From Curtobacterium sp. MCLR17_007 (GTDB taxonomy: Bacteria; Actinomycetota; Actinomycetes; Actinomycetales; Microbacteriaceae), in NCBI RefSeq assembly GCF_003234655.2, contig NZ_CP126271.1, positions 744,001-808,000 on the forward strand: a DNA stretch of 64,000 nucleotides. The letters run 5' to 3'. Both the position numbers and the translations under genes were made by a program. Shown here piece by piece: positions 25,067 through 33,717 of the stretch; within the stretch, counting starts at the first letter, position 1; every line of letters begins with the position of its first letter. Below the pieces are notes generated by a model. That model worked only from the letters and a program-made list of their open reading frames with translations, had not been told where the DNA came from and ran no database searches.

Positions 25067-25726
25067 TCACTCGACAGGGTGATCGGCCTCGTGCCGGAAG
25101 ATGCCCTGCAGGTCGCGCATCGAGATGGGCTCGCCGGGCAGCGGGTTGCGGCTGCCGTCGGCGCGGAGACCGTCGAGCACGATGCCGACCTGTCTGCCGA
25201 TGATGCGCCCGGCGTCGTCCGGGGGCAGGTTCGAGTAGCTGCCGATGCGGAAGGCGGCGAACGTCACGTCGTTCGCGGTGACGTCGGGTCGGAGTGACCC
25301 CTCGTCCTGCGCGGCCCGGACCAGTGCGTCGAGCTGGTCGTTCCACGTCGAGGTGAACCGGTCGCTGTCGTCCAGCGCCACCATCTTCCGGTTGAGGCGC
25401 GGGATCGCGGGGTGCTCCTGCAGGACGTCGACGATGCCCATCACCAGCGCGACGACGGCGTCCCACGCGGTGGACCGTGCGGCGACCATCTCCTCCACCC
25501 GAGCGAAGTTGCCGAGGAGTCGGGCGTGGAGTTCCCGGATGACGTCGTCGACGCTGGCGTACCGGCGGTAGAGCGTGGCGATCCCGACACCGGCGAGCTG
25601 CGCCAACTGCACCATCGACGGGTCGGCGTCCTTGACCGCGTAGTGGGCTTCCGCTGCCGCGAGGATCGCCTCGCGACTGCGCCGCACTTCGACACGTTCC
25701 GCTCGCACGCGAGGGATCTCCGACAT
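25067..25726 (-). CDS. TetR-family regulator
   Basis: 219 residues. The N-terminal HTH reads RRSREAILAAAEAHYAV ... MVQLAQLAGVGIATLYRRYASVDDVIREL. The C-terminal ligand domain is of the type with LVMGIVDVLQEHPAI and AFRIGSYSNLPPDDAGRIIGRQVGIVLDGL. An 18-bp dyad upstream indicates autoregulation. No obvious target gene is divergent from it within 160 bp, so any target lies elsewhere. Confidence 0.88.
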   Translation of the reverse strand: MSEIPRVRAERVEVRRSREAILAAAEAHYAVKDADPSMVQLAQLAGVGIATLYRRYASVDDVIRELHARLLGNFARVEEMVAARSTAWDAVVALVMGIVDVLQEHPAIPRLNRKMVALDDSDRFTSTWNDQLDALVRAAQDEGSLRPDVTANDVTFAAFRIGSYSNLPPDDAGRIIGRQVGIVLDGLRADGSRNPLPGEPISMRDLQGIFRHEADHPVE

Positions 25727-25750
25727 GGCAGCAACCTAGCCGCTTCTCAT

Positions 25751-25768
25751 GTGGAGAGATCACTCCAC
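25751..25768. promoter_or_regulatory. TetR operator
   Basis: GTGGAGAGATCACTCCAC is an 18-bp dyad matching its complement at 16 of 18 bases, 25 bp before the start of the TetR gene. Its position suits autorepression. Confidence 0.65.
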
Positions 25769-25873
25769 TTAGGAGTATCGTTGCGGAGCGGTCCAGCCCC
25801 ACCCAGGCGACCGCCACCCGGCGCTGCGACGGGGCGACGTCGTGCGACGAGCGCCCCCGCGGAGCCGGACGAC

Positions 25874-25916
25874 GAGGGCGCCTGCTTCCAGACCCGAACT
25901 CGAAGCAGGCGCCCTC
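25874..25916 (-). terminator. Terminator after the kinase gene
   Basis: Arms GAGGGCGCCTGCTTC and GAAGCAGGCGCCCTC (15 bp each) enclose a 13-bp loop, 10 bp past the stop of the minus-strand kinase gene. The stem is perfect. Confidence 0.8.
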
Positions 25917-25925
25917 GCCCCGTCG

Positions 25926-26435
25926 TCAGGCGCGCGCGCGGAGGAACTCGAGCGCCTCGAGGACGGTCTGCTCGAGCGGACGGGTGCTGTCGACCACGAG
26001 ACGCTCGTCGGTGCGGGGCACGTACTGCTCCTCGGCGCGCTGCACGTCGTCCCACGTCGGCAGGGTGAAGTCGGGGAGGTCCTTCACCCGCTGCTCAACG
26101 CGCCGCCGGTGCTCCTCGGGGTCAGGACACACGACCTCGATCACCCGCAGCTGGGCACCGGCCTCCCGTGCGGCCGACACCCACCCGGCGCGCGCGGGCT
26201 CGACACCACTGACGGCGTCGGCGAGGACGGTCTGCCCGCGGCGCAGGTTCGGCACGGCGATCGCGTGCATCACCGAGTACGCCGCGATCCCCGACTGCTC
26301 CGGCGGGATCCCGTACTTCCACATCGCCGCTTCGATCGCGTCCACCCGGAGCGTCTGCGCGGGCAGTCGCTCAGCGATCGCAGCGGAGAGCGTCGACTTG
26401 CCAGCGCCGGGCAGCCCACAGACCTGGATCAGCAT
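25926..26435 (-). CDS. Small P-loop kinase (AAA_33-type)
   Basis: 169 residues from ATG 26435; the protein begins directly with the P-loop (MLIQVCGLPGAGKSTLS), which makes this start more likely than the longer in-frame reading. VDAIEAAMWKYGIP is the likely acceptor-binding loop and VCPDPEEHRRRVEQRVKD the lid. It resembles small-molecule kinases of the gluconate-kinase/chloramphenicol-phosphotransferase group; the substrate is not evident. Confidence 0.8.
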   Translation of the reverse strand: MLIQVCGLPGAGKSTLSAAIAERLPAQTLRVDAIEAAMWKYGIPPEQSGIAAYSVMHAIAVPNLRRGQTVLADAVSGVEPARAGWVSAAREAGAQLRVIEVVCPDPEEHRRRVEQRVKDLPDFTLPTWDDVQRAEEQYVPRTDERLVVDSTRPLEQTVLEALEFLRARA

Positions 26436-26499
26436 CGTCAGTCCCGTCGTCGTGGCCAGCGTGATCTGGTCCGTCCCCTGGGTGGGGCGGACTCGAGCC

Positions 26500-27222
26500 T
26501 CAGAGCGCGTGCGCGCCGAGCAGTGTCCCCGCCAGCCACGTCGCCGCCAGTGCTGCCGCTCCACCGATCACGACCCGCAGTGTCGCACGGCCCCGGGGTG
26601 CGCCGCCGAGCACCGCACCCGTGGTGCCCGTCGCCGCCAGCGCGACGAGCACGGCCACGACGACCACGGCGATCCGCACCGAGGCGGGCACGAGCAGCGT
26701 CGCGAGGAACGGCAGCAGGCCGCCGACGGTGAAGGTCGCCGCAGACACCCACGCTGCACGCCAGGGGCTCACCACGTCGTCCTGCGCTGCCTGTTCCTCG
26801 GCGGCGACCCAGCGCTCGCGGACCTCGGGGCGACCGAGCTCGTCGGCGATGGAACGCGCCGCGGCCTCGGAGACACCGATGGCCCGGTAGGCGGCGACGA
26901 TGTCGGAGGGCTCGGCCGCGTCCGTCGCCCGACGTGCCGCGTGCGCCGCCTGCCCGGTCCGTTGGGCGTCGCGTGCTCCGCTCACCGAGACGTACTCGCC
27001 GAGCGCCATCGACACCGCACCCCCGACCAGCGCCGCGCCGCCCGCCGCGAGGACCGGTCCGACGGGTGCGCCGGCACCAGCGACGCCGACGACGACCGCG
27101 GCGACGGAGACGATGCCGTCGTTCGCGCCGAGCAACCCGGCGCGCAACCAGTTGAGCCGGGCCGCGCTCGTGGACTCACGGGGTGCGACGCTCGGCAGTG
27201 CGGGGACGGAGATGGTGGCCAT
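26500..27222 (-). CDS. VIT/CCC1-family Fe2+/Mn2+ transporter
   Basis: 240 residues from ATG 27222. Family pattern: NWLRAGLLGANDGIVSVAAVVVGVAGAG (helix 1), ALVGGAVSMALGEYVSVSGARDAQRT (helix 2 with conserved Met and Glu), a soluble metal-binding helical insert (AAYRAIGVSEAAARSIADELG ... WVAAEEQAAQ), then three C-terminal helices. Such proteins remove excess iron or manganese from the cytosol. Two DtxR/IdeR-like boxes lie 40-90 bp upstream, which would turn the gene on or off with iron status. Confidence 0.92.
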   Translation of the reverse strand: MATISVPALPSVAPRESTSAARLNWLRAGLLGANDGIVSVAAVVVGVAGAGAPVGPVLAAGGAALVGGAVSMALGEYVSVSGARDAQRTGQAAHAARRATDAAEPSDIVAAYRAIGVSEAAARSIADELGRPEVRERWVAAEEQAAQDDVVSPWRAAWVSAATFTVGGLLPFLATLLVPASVRIAVVVVAVLVALAATGTTGAVLGGAPRGRATLRVVIGGAAALAATWLAGTLLGAHAL

Positions 27223-27259
27223 GTGGACCAGGAAAGCACTCGAACGCCCGGTCCGCCAG

Positions 27260-27308
27260 CCAGGGAAGGCTGCCCTGACCTGGGGTTTCTCAGGCCAGGC
27301 TACCCTCA
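27260..27308 (-). promoter_or_regulatory. Two tandem DtxR/IdeR-like iron boxes
   Basis: TCAGGCCAGGCTACCCTCA (27290-27308) matches 14 of 19 bases of the known DtxR/IdeR consensus TTAGGTTAGSCTAACCTAA, and CCAGGGAAGGCTGCCCTGA (27260-27278) matches 12. They are 30 bp apart, on one face of the helix, and upstream of the VIT-family gene; the upper box includes the stop codon of the preceding gene. Confidence 0.65.
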
Positions 27309-27769
27309 CTCCGAGCCGACGGCTCGGCCGACGGCTCGACCGAGGGCTCGGCCGACGGCTCGGCCGACGGCAGCGCCGACGTCTCGGTCGACGGCAGACC
27401 CGCCGGGGGTGCCGGAGCGGGAGCCCCCAACCCCTCGATCACCCGGACCGAGACCGTGATCAGGTCAGGGTGCTCGCCAGCGGCGGTGAGCTCGTCCCGC
27501 ACGCGCTCGCCGACCTCGCGGAGCGTGTCGCCGGCGGGTCGTCCGTCGTCGGCCGCGATGCCGGCCCTGACGGTCACCGAGCTGCCGGCATCGCTGCCGC
27601 CCGATCGGTCGATGTCGACGAGCACGTCGGGCTGCCGCAGCGCGAGCTTGACCGCGATGGCGTCGGCTGCCGCCTCGACGACGGGCTGGGCGGGGAAGAC
27701 GTCGTCGACGCCGTCGATCGTGCGGAGCAGCGCGGTCAGGCGCTGCGACAGGTCCTGGTCGTCGGGCAC
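27290..27769 (-). CDS. Small protein with Pro-Ser-Ala-Glu repeat tail, linked to the Asp23 gene
   Basis: 159 residues from GTG 27769 (GAGGAG just upstream). The first ~115 residues are a mixed alpha/beta domain (LTALLRTIDGVDDVFPAQPVVEAAADAIAVKLA ... TLREVGERVRDELTA) that echoes Asp23/Gls24-like folds. The tail is a run of PSAEPSAEPS-type units followed by SARSEGSLA. It is the third gene of the ECF-sigma operon, 8 bp after the Asp23 gene. Function unknown. Confidence 0.65.
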   Translation of the reverse strand: MPDDQDLSQRLTALLRTIDGVDDVFPAQPVVEAAADAIAVKLALRQPDVLVDIDRSGGSDAGSSVTVRAGIAADDGRPAGDTLREVGERVRDELTAAGEHPDLITVSVRVIEGLGAPAPAPPAGLPSTETSALPSAEPSAEPSVEPSAEPSARSEGSLA

Positions 27770-27777
27770 CGTGCTCC

Positions 27778-28362
27778 TCAGGGGACGTGGACGTCGTCGA
27801 ACACGACGTCGATGCGGTCGATGCGCAGGTCCGTGTGGCGGGCGAGGGCGTCCTCGATCCGGGCACGGAGCCGCTCGGCGGTCTGGTCGGCGACGAGTCC
27901 GTACGCGATGCTCGCGGTGACCTCGACGCGGATCGGGGCACCGGGGACGCCGAGTTCGCCGTCGAGCGTGCACCGTCCCATCACGACACCGCCCATGGTG
28001 TCGCCGGTCCGCCGGACCAGCCCGCGTACGGCCGCCTCGGTGATCGTCAGGCGCAGCAGCGGGTCCGGGTGCGCCACGGGGACGTCCCGACCGGCGCGGA
28101 CCTCGGAGCGGATCGTCTCGAGCAGACCGGAGATCCAAACCGAGTCACGGTCTGGCTCGGCGTCGGCCCGGTGCTGCATGGCGTCCCACGACAGCTCGCG
28201 CAGTCGCTGCATGCCGGACAGGGCGAGCCGGCACGCAGGGGAGGCCTCGATGGCGGGGTCCCGCGGGGTGCGCCCGCGGTCGAGGTACGCGCCGAGTTCC
28301 TCCATCGTGTGGCCGTCGAGGTCGTCCTCGGGCACAGGGACATCGTCGAACGTCATCGCCAT
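27778..28362 (-). CDS. Asp23/Gls24-family envelope stress protein
   Basis: 194 residues from ATG 28362 (a second ATG at 28356 gives an ATGA overlap with the sigma gene and is equally possible). The N-terminal ~90 residues include DDVPVPEDDLDGHTMEELGAYLD and a zf-like position-conserved CRLALSGMQRLREL; the C-terminal part, VEVTASIAYGLVADQTAERLRARIEDALARHTDLRIDRIDVVFDDV, is the Asp23 core. Genes of this type sit next to ECF sigma factors in many actinobacteria, as here, and are tied to envelope stress. Confidence 0.8.
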   Translation of the reverse strand: MAMTFDDVPVPEDDLDGHTMEELGAYLDRGRTPRDPAIEASPACRLALSGMQRLRELSWDAMQHRADAEPDRDSVWISGLLETIRSEVRAGRDVPVAHPDPLLRLTITEAAVRGLVRRTGDTMGGVVMGRCTLDGELGVPGAPIRVEVTASIAYGLVADQTAERLRARIEDALARHTDLRIDRIDVVFDDVHVP

Positions 28363-28910
28363 GCCTCCATCTCCTGGAGCAGGAACCGCCTGGCCCGGGC
28401 GAGCAGCCCCCGGACGGTCGAGGTCGGCAACTCGAGGGCGTCGGCGATCTCCTGGTAGCTGTACCCGGCCGTCTCGCGGAGCAGCCAGCACCGGCGTTGG
28501 TCCTCGGGGAGCTTGTCGAGCGCTTCCCACACCGCGTCGAGCTGCAGTCGCGCTTCCACGATACGCTCCGGCGAGTGCACGGCATCAGCTGCCGGGTCGA
28601 CGGCATCCACGTCGTCGTGGTGCCGACGCGCGCGGATTCGGTCGAGGGCCTTGCGCGTGATGATCTGCGTCACCCACGGGCGGAAGCGTGCGGGCGTCTC
28701 GAGTTCCGACAGCCGTCGCCATGCGGTCAGGAACGACTCCTGCACGACGTCGTCGGACTCGAGGTTCGAGCCGAGCATCTTGGCGGCGAACACCCGCATC
28801 AGCGGACCGTGTCGTCGCGCCAGGACCTCGAACGCCCGCACGTCGCCGTCGGCCGCACGGACGACGAGCGTCGCGTCCTCGGCGCCGGAGAGCGAGTCGT
28901 CGTGGTCCAT
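28353..28910 (-). CDS. ECF-type RNA polymerase sigma factor
   Basis: 185 residues from ATG 28910. Region 2 is readable as VVRAADGDVRAFEVLARRHGPLMRVFAAKML and DDVVQESFLTAWRRL; region 4 as LDKLPEDQRRCWLLRETAGYSYQEIADALELPTSTVRGLLARARRFL. No anti-sigma gene is adjacent; instead the Asp23 and repeat-tail genes follow in overlap. It should direct transcription of an envelope-stress regulon. Confidence 0.92.
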   Translation of the reverse strand: MDHDDSLSGAEDATLVVRAADGDVRAFEVLARRHGPLMRVFAAKMLGSNLESDDVVQESFLTAWRRLSELETPARFRPWVTQIITRKALDRIRARRHHDDVDAVDPAADAVHSPERIVEARLQLDAVWEALDKLPEDQRRCWLLRETAGYSYQEIADALELPTSTVRGLLARARRFLLQEMEAWR

Positions 28911-29103
28911 CCTCGCCTTCCGGTCGGGTCTCGACCGCGGTGCGCTCGAAGGGGTCCCCTCGTCCGAGCATGCACCAGACCCACTGGCGATGCCCGGGGA
29001 ACGCCCTGGACGACCGGTCCCGCGTCGGCTACGGTGTCCCACTGAGGGAAAGACGCGCACCGCTCGCCGGTGCACGAGGACACGCGGCCCGAGCGGGACG
29101 CCA

Positions 29104-29119
29104 CTTCACGATCGTGAAG
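29104..29119. promoter_or_regulatory. Perfect palindromic operator before the MFS gene
   Basis: CTTCACGATCGTGAAG is a perfect 16-bp dyad ending in the AAGGAG ribosome-binding site (29117-29122). A repressor bound here would act next to the start codon. No regulator gene is adjacent. Confidence 0.6.
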
Positions 29120-29128
29120 GAGTTCCCC

Positions 29129-30661
29129 GTGTCCCCCATTTCATCTCGTGTGTCCGCGCCCAGCGCGAGCACGAACCCGAGCACCGGTCGCGACGGCCCG
29201 TCCCGTCTGCGCGACGCCTGGGTCGCCCTCGCCGGCCTGTCCGCCGTCTTCCTGTTCGAGATGCTCGACAACTCGATCCTCACCGTCGCCCTGCCGACGA
29301 TCGGCCGCGACCTGCACGCCTCCACCACCGGCCTGCAGTGGGTCACCGGCGCGTACTCGGTCGCGTTCGGCGGCCTCATGCTGCTGTTCGGGGCCGTCGC
29401 CGACCGGATCGGCCGCCGACGCGTGATGCTCGTCGGGCTCGTGCTGCTCGCCGTAGCCAGCGCCGCGACGGCGTTCGTCGACTCGACGGGGGAGCTCATC
29501 GCCGTCCGGGTGCTCATGGGGGTCGCCGCCGCGATGACGACACCGGGCTCGATGGCCCTGGCGTTCCGTCTGTTCGCCGCCGAGGACCTGCGCGTGCGTG
29601 CCCTCACCGTGATCTCCACCGCCGGCCTGGTCGGGCTCGCCGTGGGCCCCACCGTCGGGGGCTTCGTGCTCGCGGTCGCGCCCTGGCAGGTCCTGCTGCT
29701 GGCGAACGTGCCCATCGCGATCCTGGCCCTGGTCGGGATCGCCACCGGGGTGGCCGCCGACCAGCGGTCGGACCTGCGGCCCGACCCCGTCGACGTGACC
29801 GGCGCGCTGCTCGGCACCGCCGCGGTGGTGGGCGTCCTGCTCACCCCCACCGTCGTCGTGGAGTCGGGATGGGCCTCCCGGGAGGCCCTGGTCGCCGTCG
29901 CGGCGACCGTCGCCGCCGTCATCGGGTTCGGGATCCGCGTGTCCACGGCCCGCCACCCCGTCCTCGACCTGCGCATGGTCGCCCGCCCGCTCGTGGCGAG
30001 CGGACTGGCCTACAAGGCCGCCTCGGGCCTGGCCGTCGCGGGGCTGTCGTACCTGGTGACGCTGCAACTGCAGTTCGCCTGGGGCTGGCCGCCGGCGCTC
30101 GCCGCGATCGGCACGCTGCCCCAGGTGGTGGTGCTGCTCGCCGGTGGCCGGTTCGTCGGGCCGGTCGTGCAGCGGCTCGGCCTCGGCCGCGCCGCCTGGG
30201 TGAGCGCCGCAGCCGTCGTGTCCGGGCTGGCCGTGTTCGGGGCGCTGAGCCGCTTCGGCTACGGCTGGGTCGTCGTCGCGCTGGTCCTGGTCGCCGCCGG
30301 GATGCGGGTCGTCGGCGCGGTCGCCGGCACGAGCGTGCTGACGGGGCTGCCGGCCGACCGGACCGGTGTCGGCGCGGCGCTCGTCGACACGGCGAGCGAA
30401 CTCGCGAGCGGCGTGGGTGTGGCGGTCACCGGCACCGTCGTGGCCGCACTGGTCGCTGGCAGCATCACCACCACCCACTGGTCGCCCGCGCGGCTCGATG
30501 CCTTCCAGGGTGCGCTCACCGTGTCCGGCCTGTCCCTGGCGCTCGTCGCCGCGCTGCTCGTCGTGGTCGGGCTCGTCCGTTCCCGCTCCGCGCCCGTCCG
30601 TCCCCGCTCCACCCCGTCCCGTCCCGTCCCCGCTGCTGACCAGGAGTCCACGCATGTCTGA
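29129..30661 (+). CDS. MFS multidrug exporter, 14-helix (DHA2) type
   Basis: 510 residues from GTG 29129. Fourteen hydrophobic segments can be followed; motif C-like and motif A elements are present (LDNSILTVALPTIGRDLHAS, FGAVADRIGRRRVMLVGLVLLAV, GPTVGGFVLAVAPWQVLLLANVP). This is the QacA/EmrB-like drug:H+ antiporter pattern. The esterase gene overlaps its end by 8 bp, so the pair may export or inactivate the same compound. A perfect palindrome upstream suggests inducible expression. Confidence 0.9.
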   Translation: MSPISSRVSAPSASTNPSTGRDGPSRLRDAWVALAGLSAVFLFEMLDNSILTVALPTIGRDLHASTTGLQWVTGAYSVAFGGLMLLFGAVADRIGRRRVMLVGLVLLAVASAATAFVDSTGELIAVRVLMGVAAAMTTPGSMALAFRLFAAEDLRVRALTVISTAGLVGLAVGPTVGGFVLAVAPWQVLLLANVPIAILALVGIATGVAADQRSDLRPDPVDVTGALLGTAAVVGVLLTPTVVVESGWASREALVAVAATVAAVIGFGIRVSTARHPVLDLRMVARPLVASGLAYKAASGLAVAGLSYLVTLQLQFAWGWPPALAAIGTLPQVVVLLAGGRFVGPVVQRLGLGRAAWVSAAAVVSGLAVFGALSRFGYGWVVVALVLVAAGMRVVGAVAGTSVLTGLPADRTGVGAALVDTASELASGVGVAVTGTVVAALVAGSITTTHWSPARLDAFQGALTVSGLSLALVAALLVVVGLVRSRSAPVRPRSTPSRPVPAADQESTHV

Positions 30662-31652
30662 CACCACCACCGACACCGCCGTCCGTCCGCCCTTCGACCC
30701 CGAGTACGTGCCCTTGCTCCGCGCGTTCGCCGAGCGCGGCCCGATGGTGCTGACGCCCGAGGCGCTGCCGGCGATGCGCGCGCTCGACACCACCGAGGAC
30801 GAGCTCGACGCGGTCCTGCGGGGCAAGGGTCTGGAGCGCTCGAGCATCACCGTGCCGGGGTACGGCGGCGACCCGATCACCCTGGCCGTCGTGCAGCGCA
30901 CCGGGCGAACCGGGACCGCCGCGTGCGCCTACACGATCCACGGTGGCGGGATGGTGTTCGGCCACCACCTCGGCAACCTGGACTCCTACGACGAGTGGCT
31001 GTTCCCGAACGACGTCGTGCTCGTGAGCGTCGACTACCGCCTGGCGCCCGAGCACCCCGACCCCACCCCGGTCGAGGACTGCTACGCCGGCCTGGTGTGG
31101 GTGTCCGAGCACGCCGCCGAACTCGGCGTCGACCCGGACCGGGTGTTCCTGGTGGGGCAGAGCGCCGGCGGCGGACTCGCCGCCGGGACGGCCCTGCTCG
31201 CCCGGGACCGTCGCGGCCCGGGCATCGCGGCGCAGGTGCTGGTCAGCCCCATGCTCGACGACCGGCTGGACACCGTGTCCGCGCGCCAGTTCGACGGCGT
31301 CGGGGTCGCGGACCGCGAGATGTGCCGCTTCGGCTGGGACGCCCTGCTCGGCGACCGACGGGGGACGGACGCGGTGTCGGCTGCAGCGGCCCCGGCACGT
31401 GCCGAGGACCTGACCGGATTGCCGCCGACGTACATCGACTGCGGCAGCGCCGAGGTATTCCGGGACGAGACCGTCGCGTTCGCCGGACGCCTGTGGGCGG
31501 CCGGGGTGGCCGCCGAGCTGCACGTCTGGCCCGGGGGGTTCCACGGCTTCAGCGGGATGGCGCCTGGATCGTGGCTCGCGCATCAGGCGAACCGCGCGCT
31601 CGGGGCGTGGACCGCGCGGATGCTCGACCGGACCGGGACCACTGCCGGGTAG
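30654..31652 (+). CDS. Alpha/beta hydrolase, HSL (HGGG) esterase family
   Basis: 332 residues from ATG 30654. Oxyanion motif HGGGMVFG, nucleophile elbow GQSAGG, YRLAPEHPDPTPVEDC, catalytic Asp near CGSAEVFRDE and His in PGGFHGFSG: the full set of hormone-sensitive-lipase-type esterases. Co-transcribed with the MFS exporter through an 8-bp overlap. Likely substrate: a short acyl ester or an ester-containing xenobiotic. Confidence 0.9.
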   Translation: MSDTTTDTAVRPPFDPEYVPLLRAFAERGPMVLTPEALPAMRALDTTEDELDAVLRGKGLERSSITVPGYGGDPITLAVVQRTGRTGTAACAYTIHGGGMVFGHHLGNLDSYDEWLFPNDVVLVSVDYRLAPEHPDPTPVEDCYAGLVWVSEHAAELGVDPDRVFLVGQSAGGGLAAGTALLARDRRGPGIAAQVLVSPMLDDRLDTVSARQFDGVGVADREMCRFGWDALLGDRRGTDAVSAAAAPARAEDLTGLPPTYIDCGSAEVFRDETVAFAGRLWAAGVAAELHVWPGGFHGFSGMAPGSWLAHQANRALGAWTARMLDRTGTTAG

Positions 31653-31765
31653 GGACCGACAGTCGGCCCTCGGTCCGTCACCCGTCGCTGAGCATCCCGA
31701 CGCATTCCGTGACGAATGTGCCCCTCGATTCGTCTGTAGGAGGGAGACACACGACCGAGGGATGC

Positions 31766-32014
31766 ATGGAAGACCAGCACGACACCGTCAGCGGGAGCCT
31801 CGCCGACGACCTGCACCGCGGTGACCGGTGCCCCAGCACGTTCGACCGGTGGCGGTGCGGGCTGCCCGCGCACCACGTCGGTCCGCACCGGTCGTGCGAA
31901 GCGTCGCAGCGTGCGGAGTGGAACGACCGCGCGAGCGGCCGACGGCTGCGGGACCTCGCCCGTCCAGCTGAGCACGCCGAACGAGCGGCCCGCGCCGTCA
32001 GCGACCCGTCGTGA
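31766..32014 (+). CDS. Small Cys/His-containing protein of unknown function
   Basis: 82 residues from ATG 31766, preceded by GAGGG. CPSTFDRWRCGLPAHHVGPH followed by RSC gives a C-x8-C and H-x4-H-x2-C spacing that could bind one zinc ion; similar short proteins occur in Microbacteriaceae. The 3' end overlaps the convergent GH10 fragment by 17 bp. Gap 31653-31765 holds nothing recognised. Confidence 0.45.
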   Translation: MEDQHDTVSGSLADDLHRGDRCPSTFDRWRCGLPAHHVGPHRSCEASQRAEWNDRASGRRLRDLARPAEHAERAARAVSDPS

Positions 32015-32888
32015 CCAGGCGCACCGTGTCCGGAGTGCTCGTGACCGTGAAGGGCGTCGCGACGTCGCCGACCGTGGCCTGGTACTCGCCACGGAACCCG
32101 CGCACCGCCAGCCGACCGTCCGCGTCCGTCCTGGACACGGTCGGGGCGTGCCACCAGTCCTCCTTGACCAGCTGACGCAGCGCCTCGTAGGACGGCTTCG
32201 GGGTCCCGTCGGCCCGGACCAGCCCGATCGGTGCGCCGAGCCAGGCACCGGCGTCGGTGATGCCCCAGTAGGTGACGGCCTCGACCGCCGGGTGCCCGAC
32301 CAGACTCCGGTAGTGCCGCACGAGGTCGTCGGCCTGTCGCGCCTCGCCCTCGGGTGTCGACGGCCACGAGGGGACCCGGTGGTCGTTGAGGTCGACGACG
32401 TCGGCGGGCATGAGGTCACCCGACACGAGTGACGTCTCGGTCAGGTGGATCGGCAGACCGTACCGGGCGAACCGGTCGACGATCGCCAGGACGGCGTCCT
32501 CGCCCCGGTACCCCTGGTGCATGTGGGTCTGCAGCCCGATGGCGTCGACGGCGATGCCGGCTTCGAGCACGCCCTCGATCAGGCACTCGTACGCGGTCGA
32601 CAGGTCGAAGTCGTTGAGCAGCAGCGTCGCGTGCGGGTTCGTCGCGCGGGCCTCCTCGAACGCCATCCGGATCATCGCGATGCGCCCGCGGTCGAGCGCG
32701 AGCGGGGTGATCGCGTTCGGACCGTTGTCGAACACCGGCATGATGACGACCTCGTTGATGGCGTCCCACGTGTCGACGAGCCCGGTGAAGTCCCCGACCT
32801 CGCGCCGGATCCGCTCCCGCTGCAGCCGCTCGACCTCGTCGAGGGGCAGCCCGAGCAGCCAGTCCTGTTGCACCGTGTGCCACACGAG
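31998..32888 (-). pseudogene. GH10 endo-1,4-beta-xylanase, C-terminal fragment
   Basis: 296 residues of a split gene, beginning inside the conserved GH10 motif (L-V-W-H-T-V). Both catalytic glutamates are here: acid/base in DTWDAINEVVIMPVF and nucleophile in PIHLTETSLVSG; QTHMHQGYRG and EAVTYWGITDAGAWLG are also standard GH10 segments. An Ig-like tail (TDADGRLAVRGFRGEYQATVG) closes it. The missing N-terminal third lies 23 kb away at 56073-56413 in the same orientation; joined, they give a ~410-residue enzyme. The break is made by the transposon at 32890. This fragment lacks any natural start. Confidence 0.92.
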
Positions 32889-32889
32889 C

Positions 32890-32898
32890 GTTATCCGG
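32890..32898 (+). repeat. Left terminal inverted repeat of the transposon
   Basis: GTTATCCGG, matched in inverse orientation by CCGGATAAC at 56060-56068. It begins one base after the GH10 flank. Confidence 0.7.
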
Positions 32899-32912
32899 TG
32901 CCCGAACTAGCA

Positions 32913-32979
32913 TGTCAGGCACTGTCAGGGACATTGGGTTGAGTCAGGTCGGCTGACAGCCCGGCCCGCAGGTGTCAGG
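32913..32979 (+). repeat. Left subterminal TGTCAGG cluster
   Basis: TGTCAGG occurs at 32913, 32923 and 32973, with GAGTCAGG at 32941 and inverted CTGACA at 32953. The first two are 10 bp apart and reappear inverted with the same spacing at the right end, so they are probable recombinase-binding sites. The rest of 32980-33717 shows no supported gene. Confidence 0.65.
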
Positions 32980-33717
32980 GACTGGCTCCGGCAGGGACCG
33001 TCGCGTCGAGTCGAACGATGCGCTGGAGGCTGACGTCGCGCACGAAGCCATTGAACCGGCTCGACATCGACAGCCGGATACGCGTGAATCCTGTTTGATC
33101 GATGGAAGCCCGTCGCGGTTGACGGGATTTCTTGCTCCCGAGCGGGCGCGGACCACGGAACCTGGGCGCGCGAGCTGCTCTCGCGACGCGCGCTCCGAGC
33201 ATGAGTCCTGGGGGAGTCGCCTTCTCGGTCCCGACCGGTCGCAGCCTGCTTCAAGTAGCGCGCCGTACAGCATATGCGAGTTCTGCTCGCCGGTTGACAC
33301 TCGGCGTAGGCAAACATCTGGCTCAGGATGGACTGTAGCGACACTCCTGAAAGAGGTCAGCTTGTGCGCATTTGAACACGAGACGGTCAGGCGGCGGAGA
33401 TTGGCTTGAGATCGTGCCGACCCGCAAAACGCGGTATTGCAGAAATGGTCATCTCTGCGAGACACGCAAAGCGGCGGAGCCGGGTCACAGGCGAACGCCG
33501 CCGTGTCCCGTGACTTGTGAAGGGAGAGGCACAATAGTTCTTAGAGATCGCCACGGGCCCGAGGGGACGCTGGCGGCCCTCGACAACTGAGCCCATAAGC
33601 CGGTAAACGGGGGTTTCATCCGAGAAGACACGTCCTAGGCCGTGGTGCCGATACGGTGGACGCAACGCGTGAACATGTTCGCGTACTTATCAGACCTTCA
33701 TGGGCAACGGGGAGATC

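Noticed and set aside
33372..33590. 72-codon frame with several cysteines before the ATPase gene
   Set aside because: No ribosome-binding site of note, no recognisable motif spacing, and it lies in the non-coding left end of the transposon.
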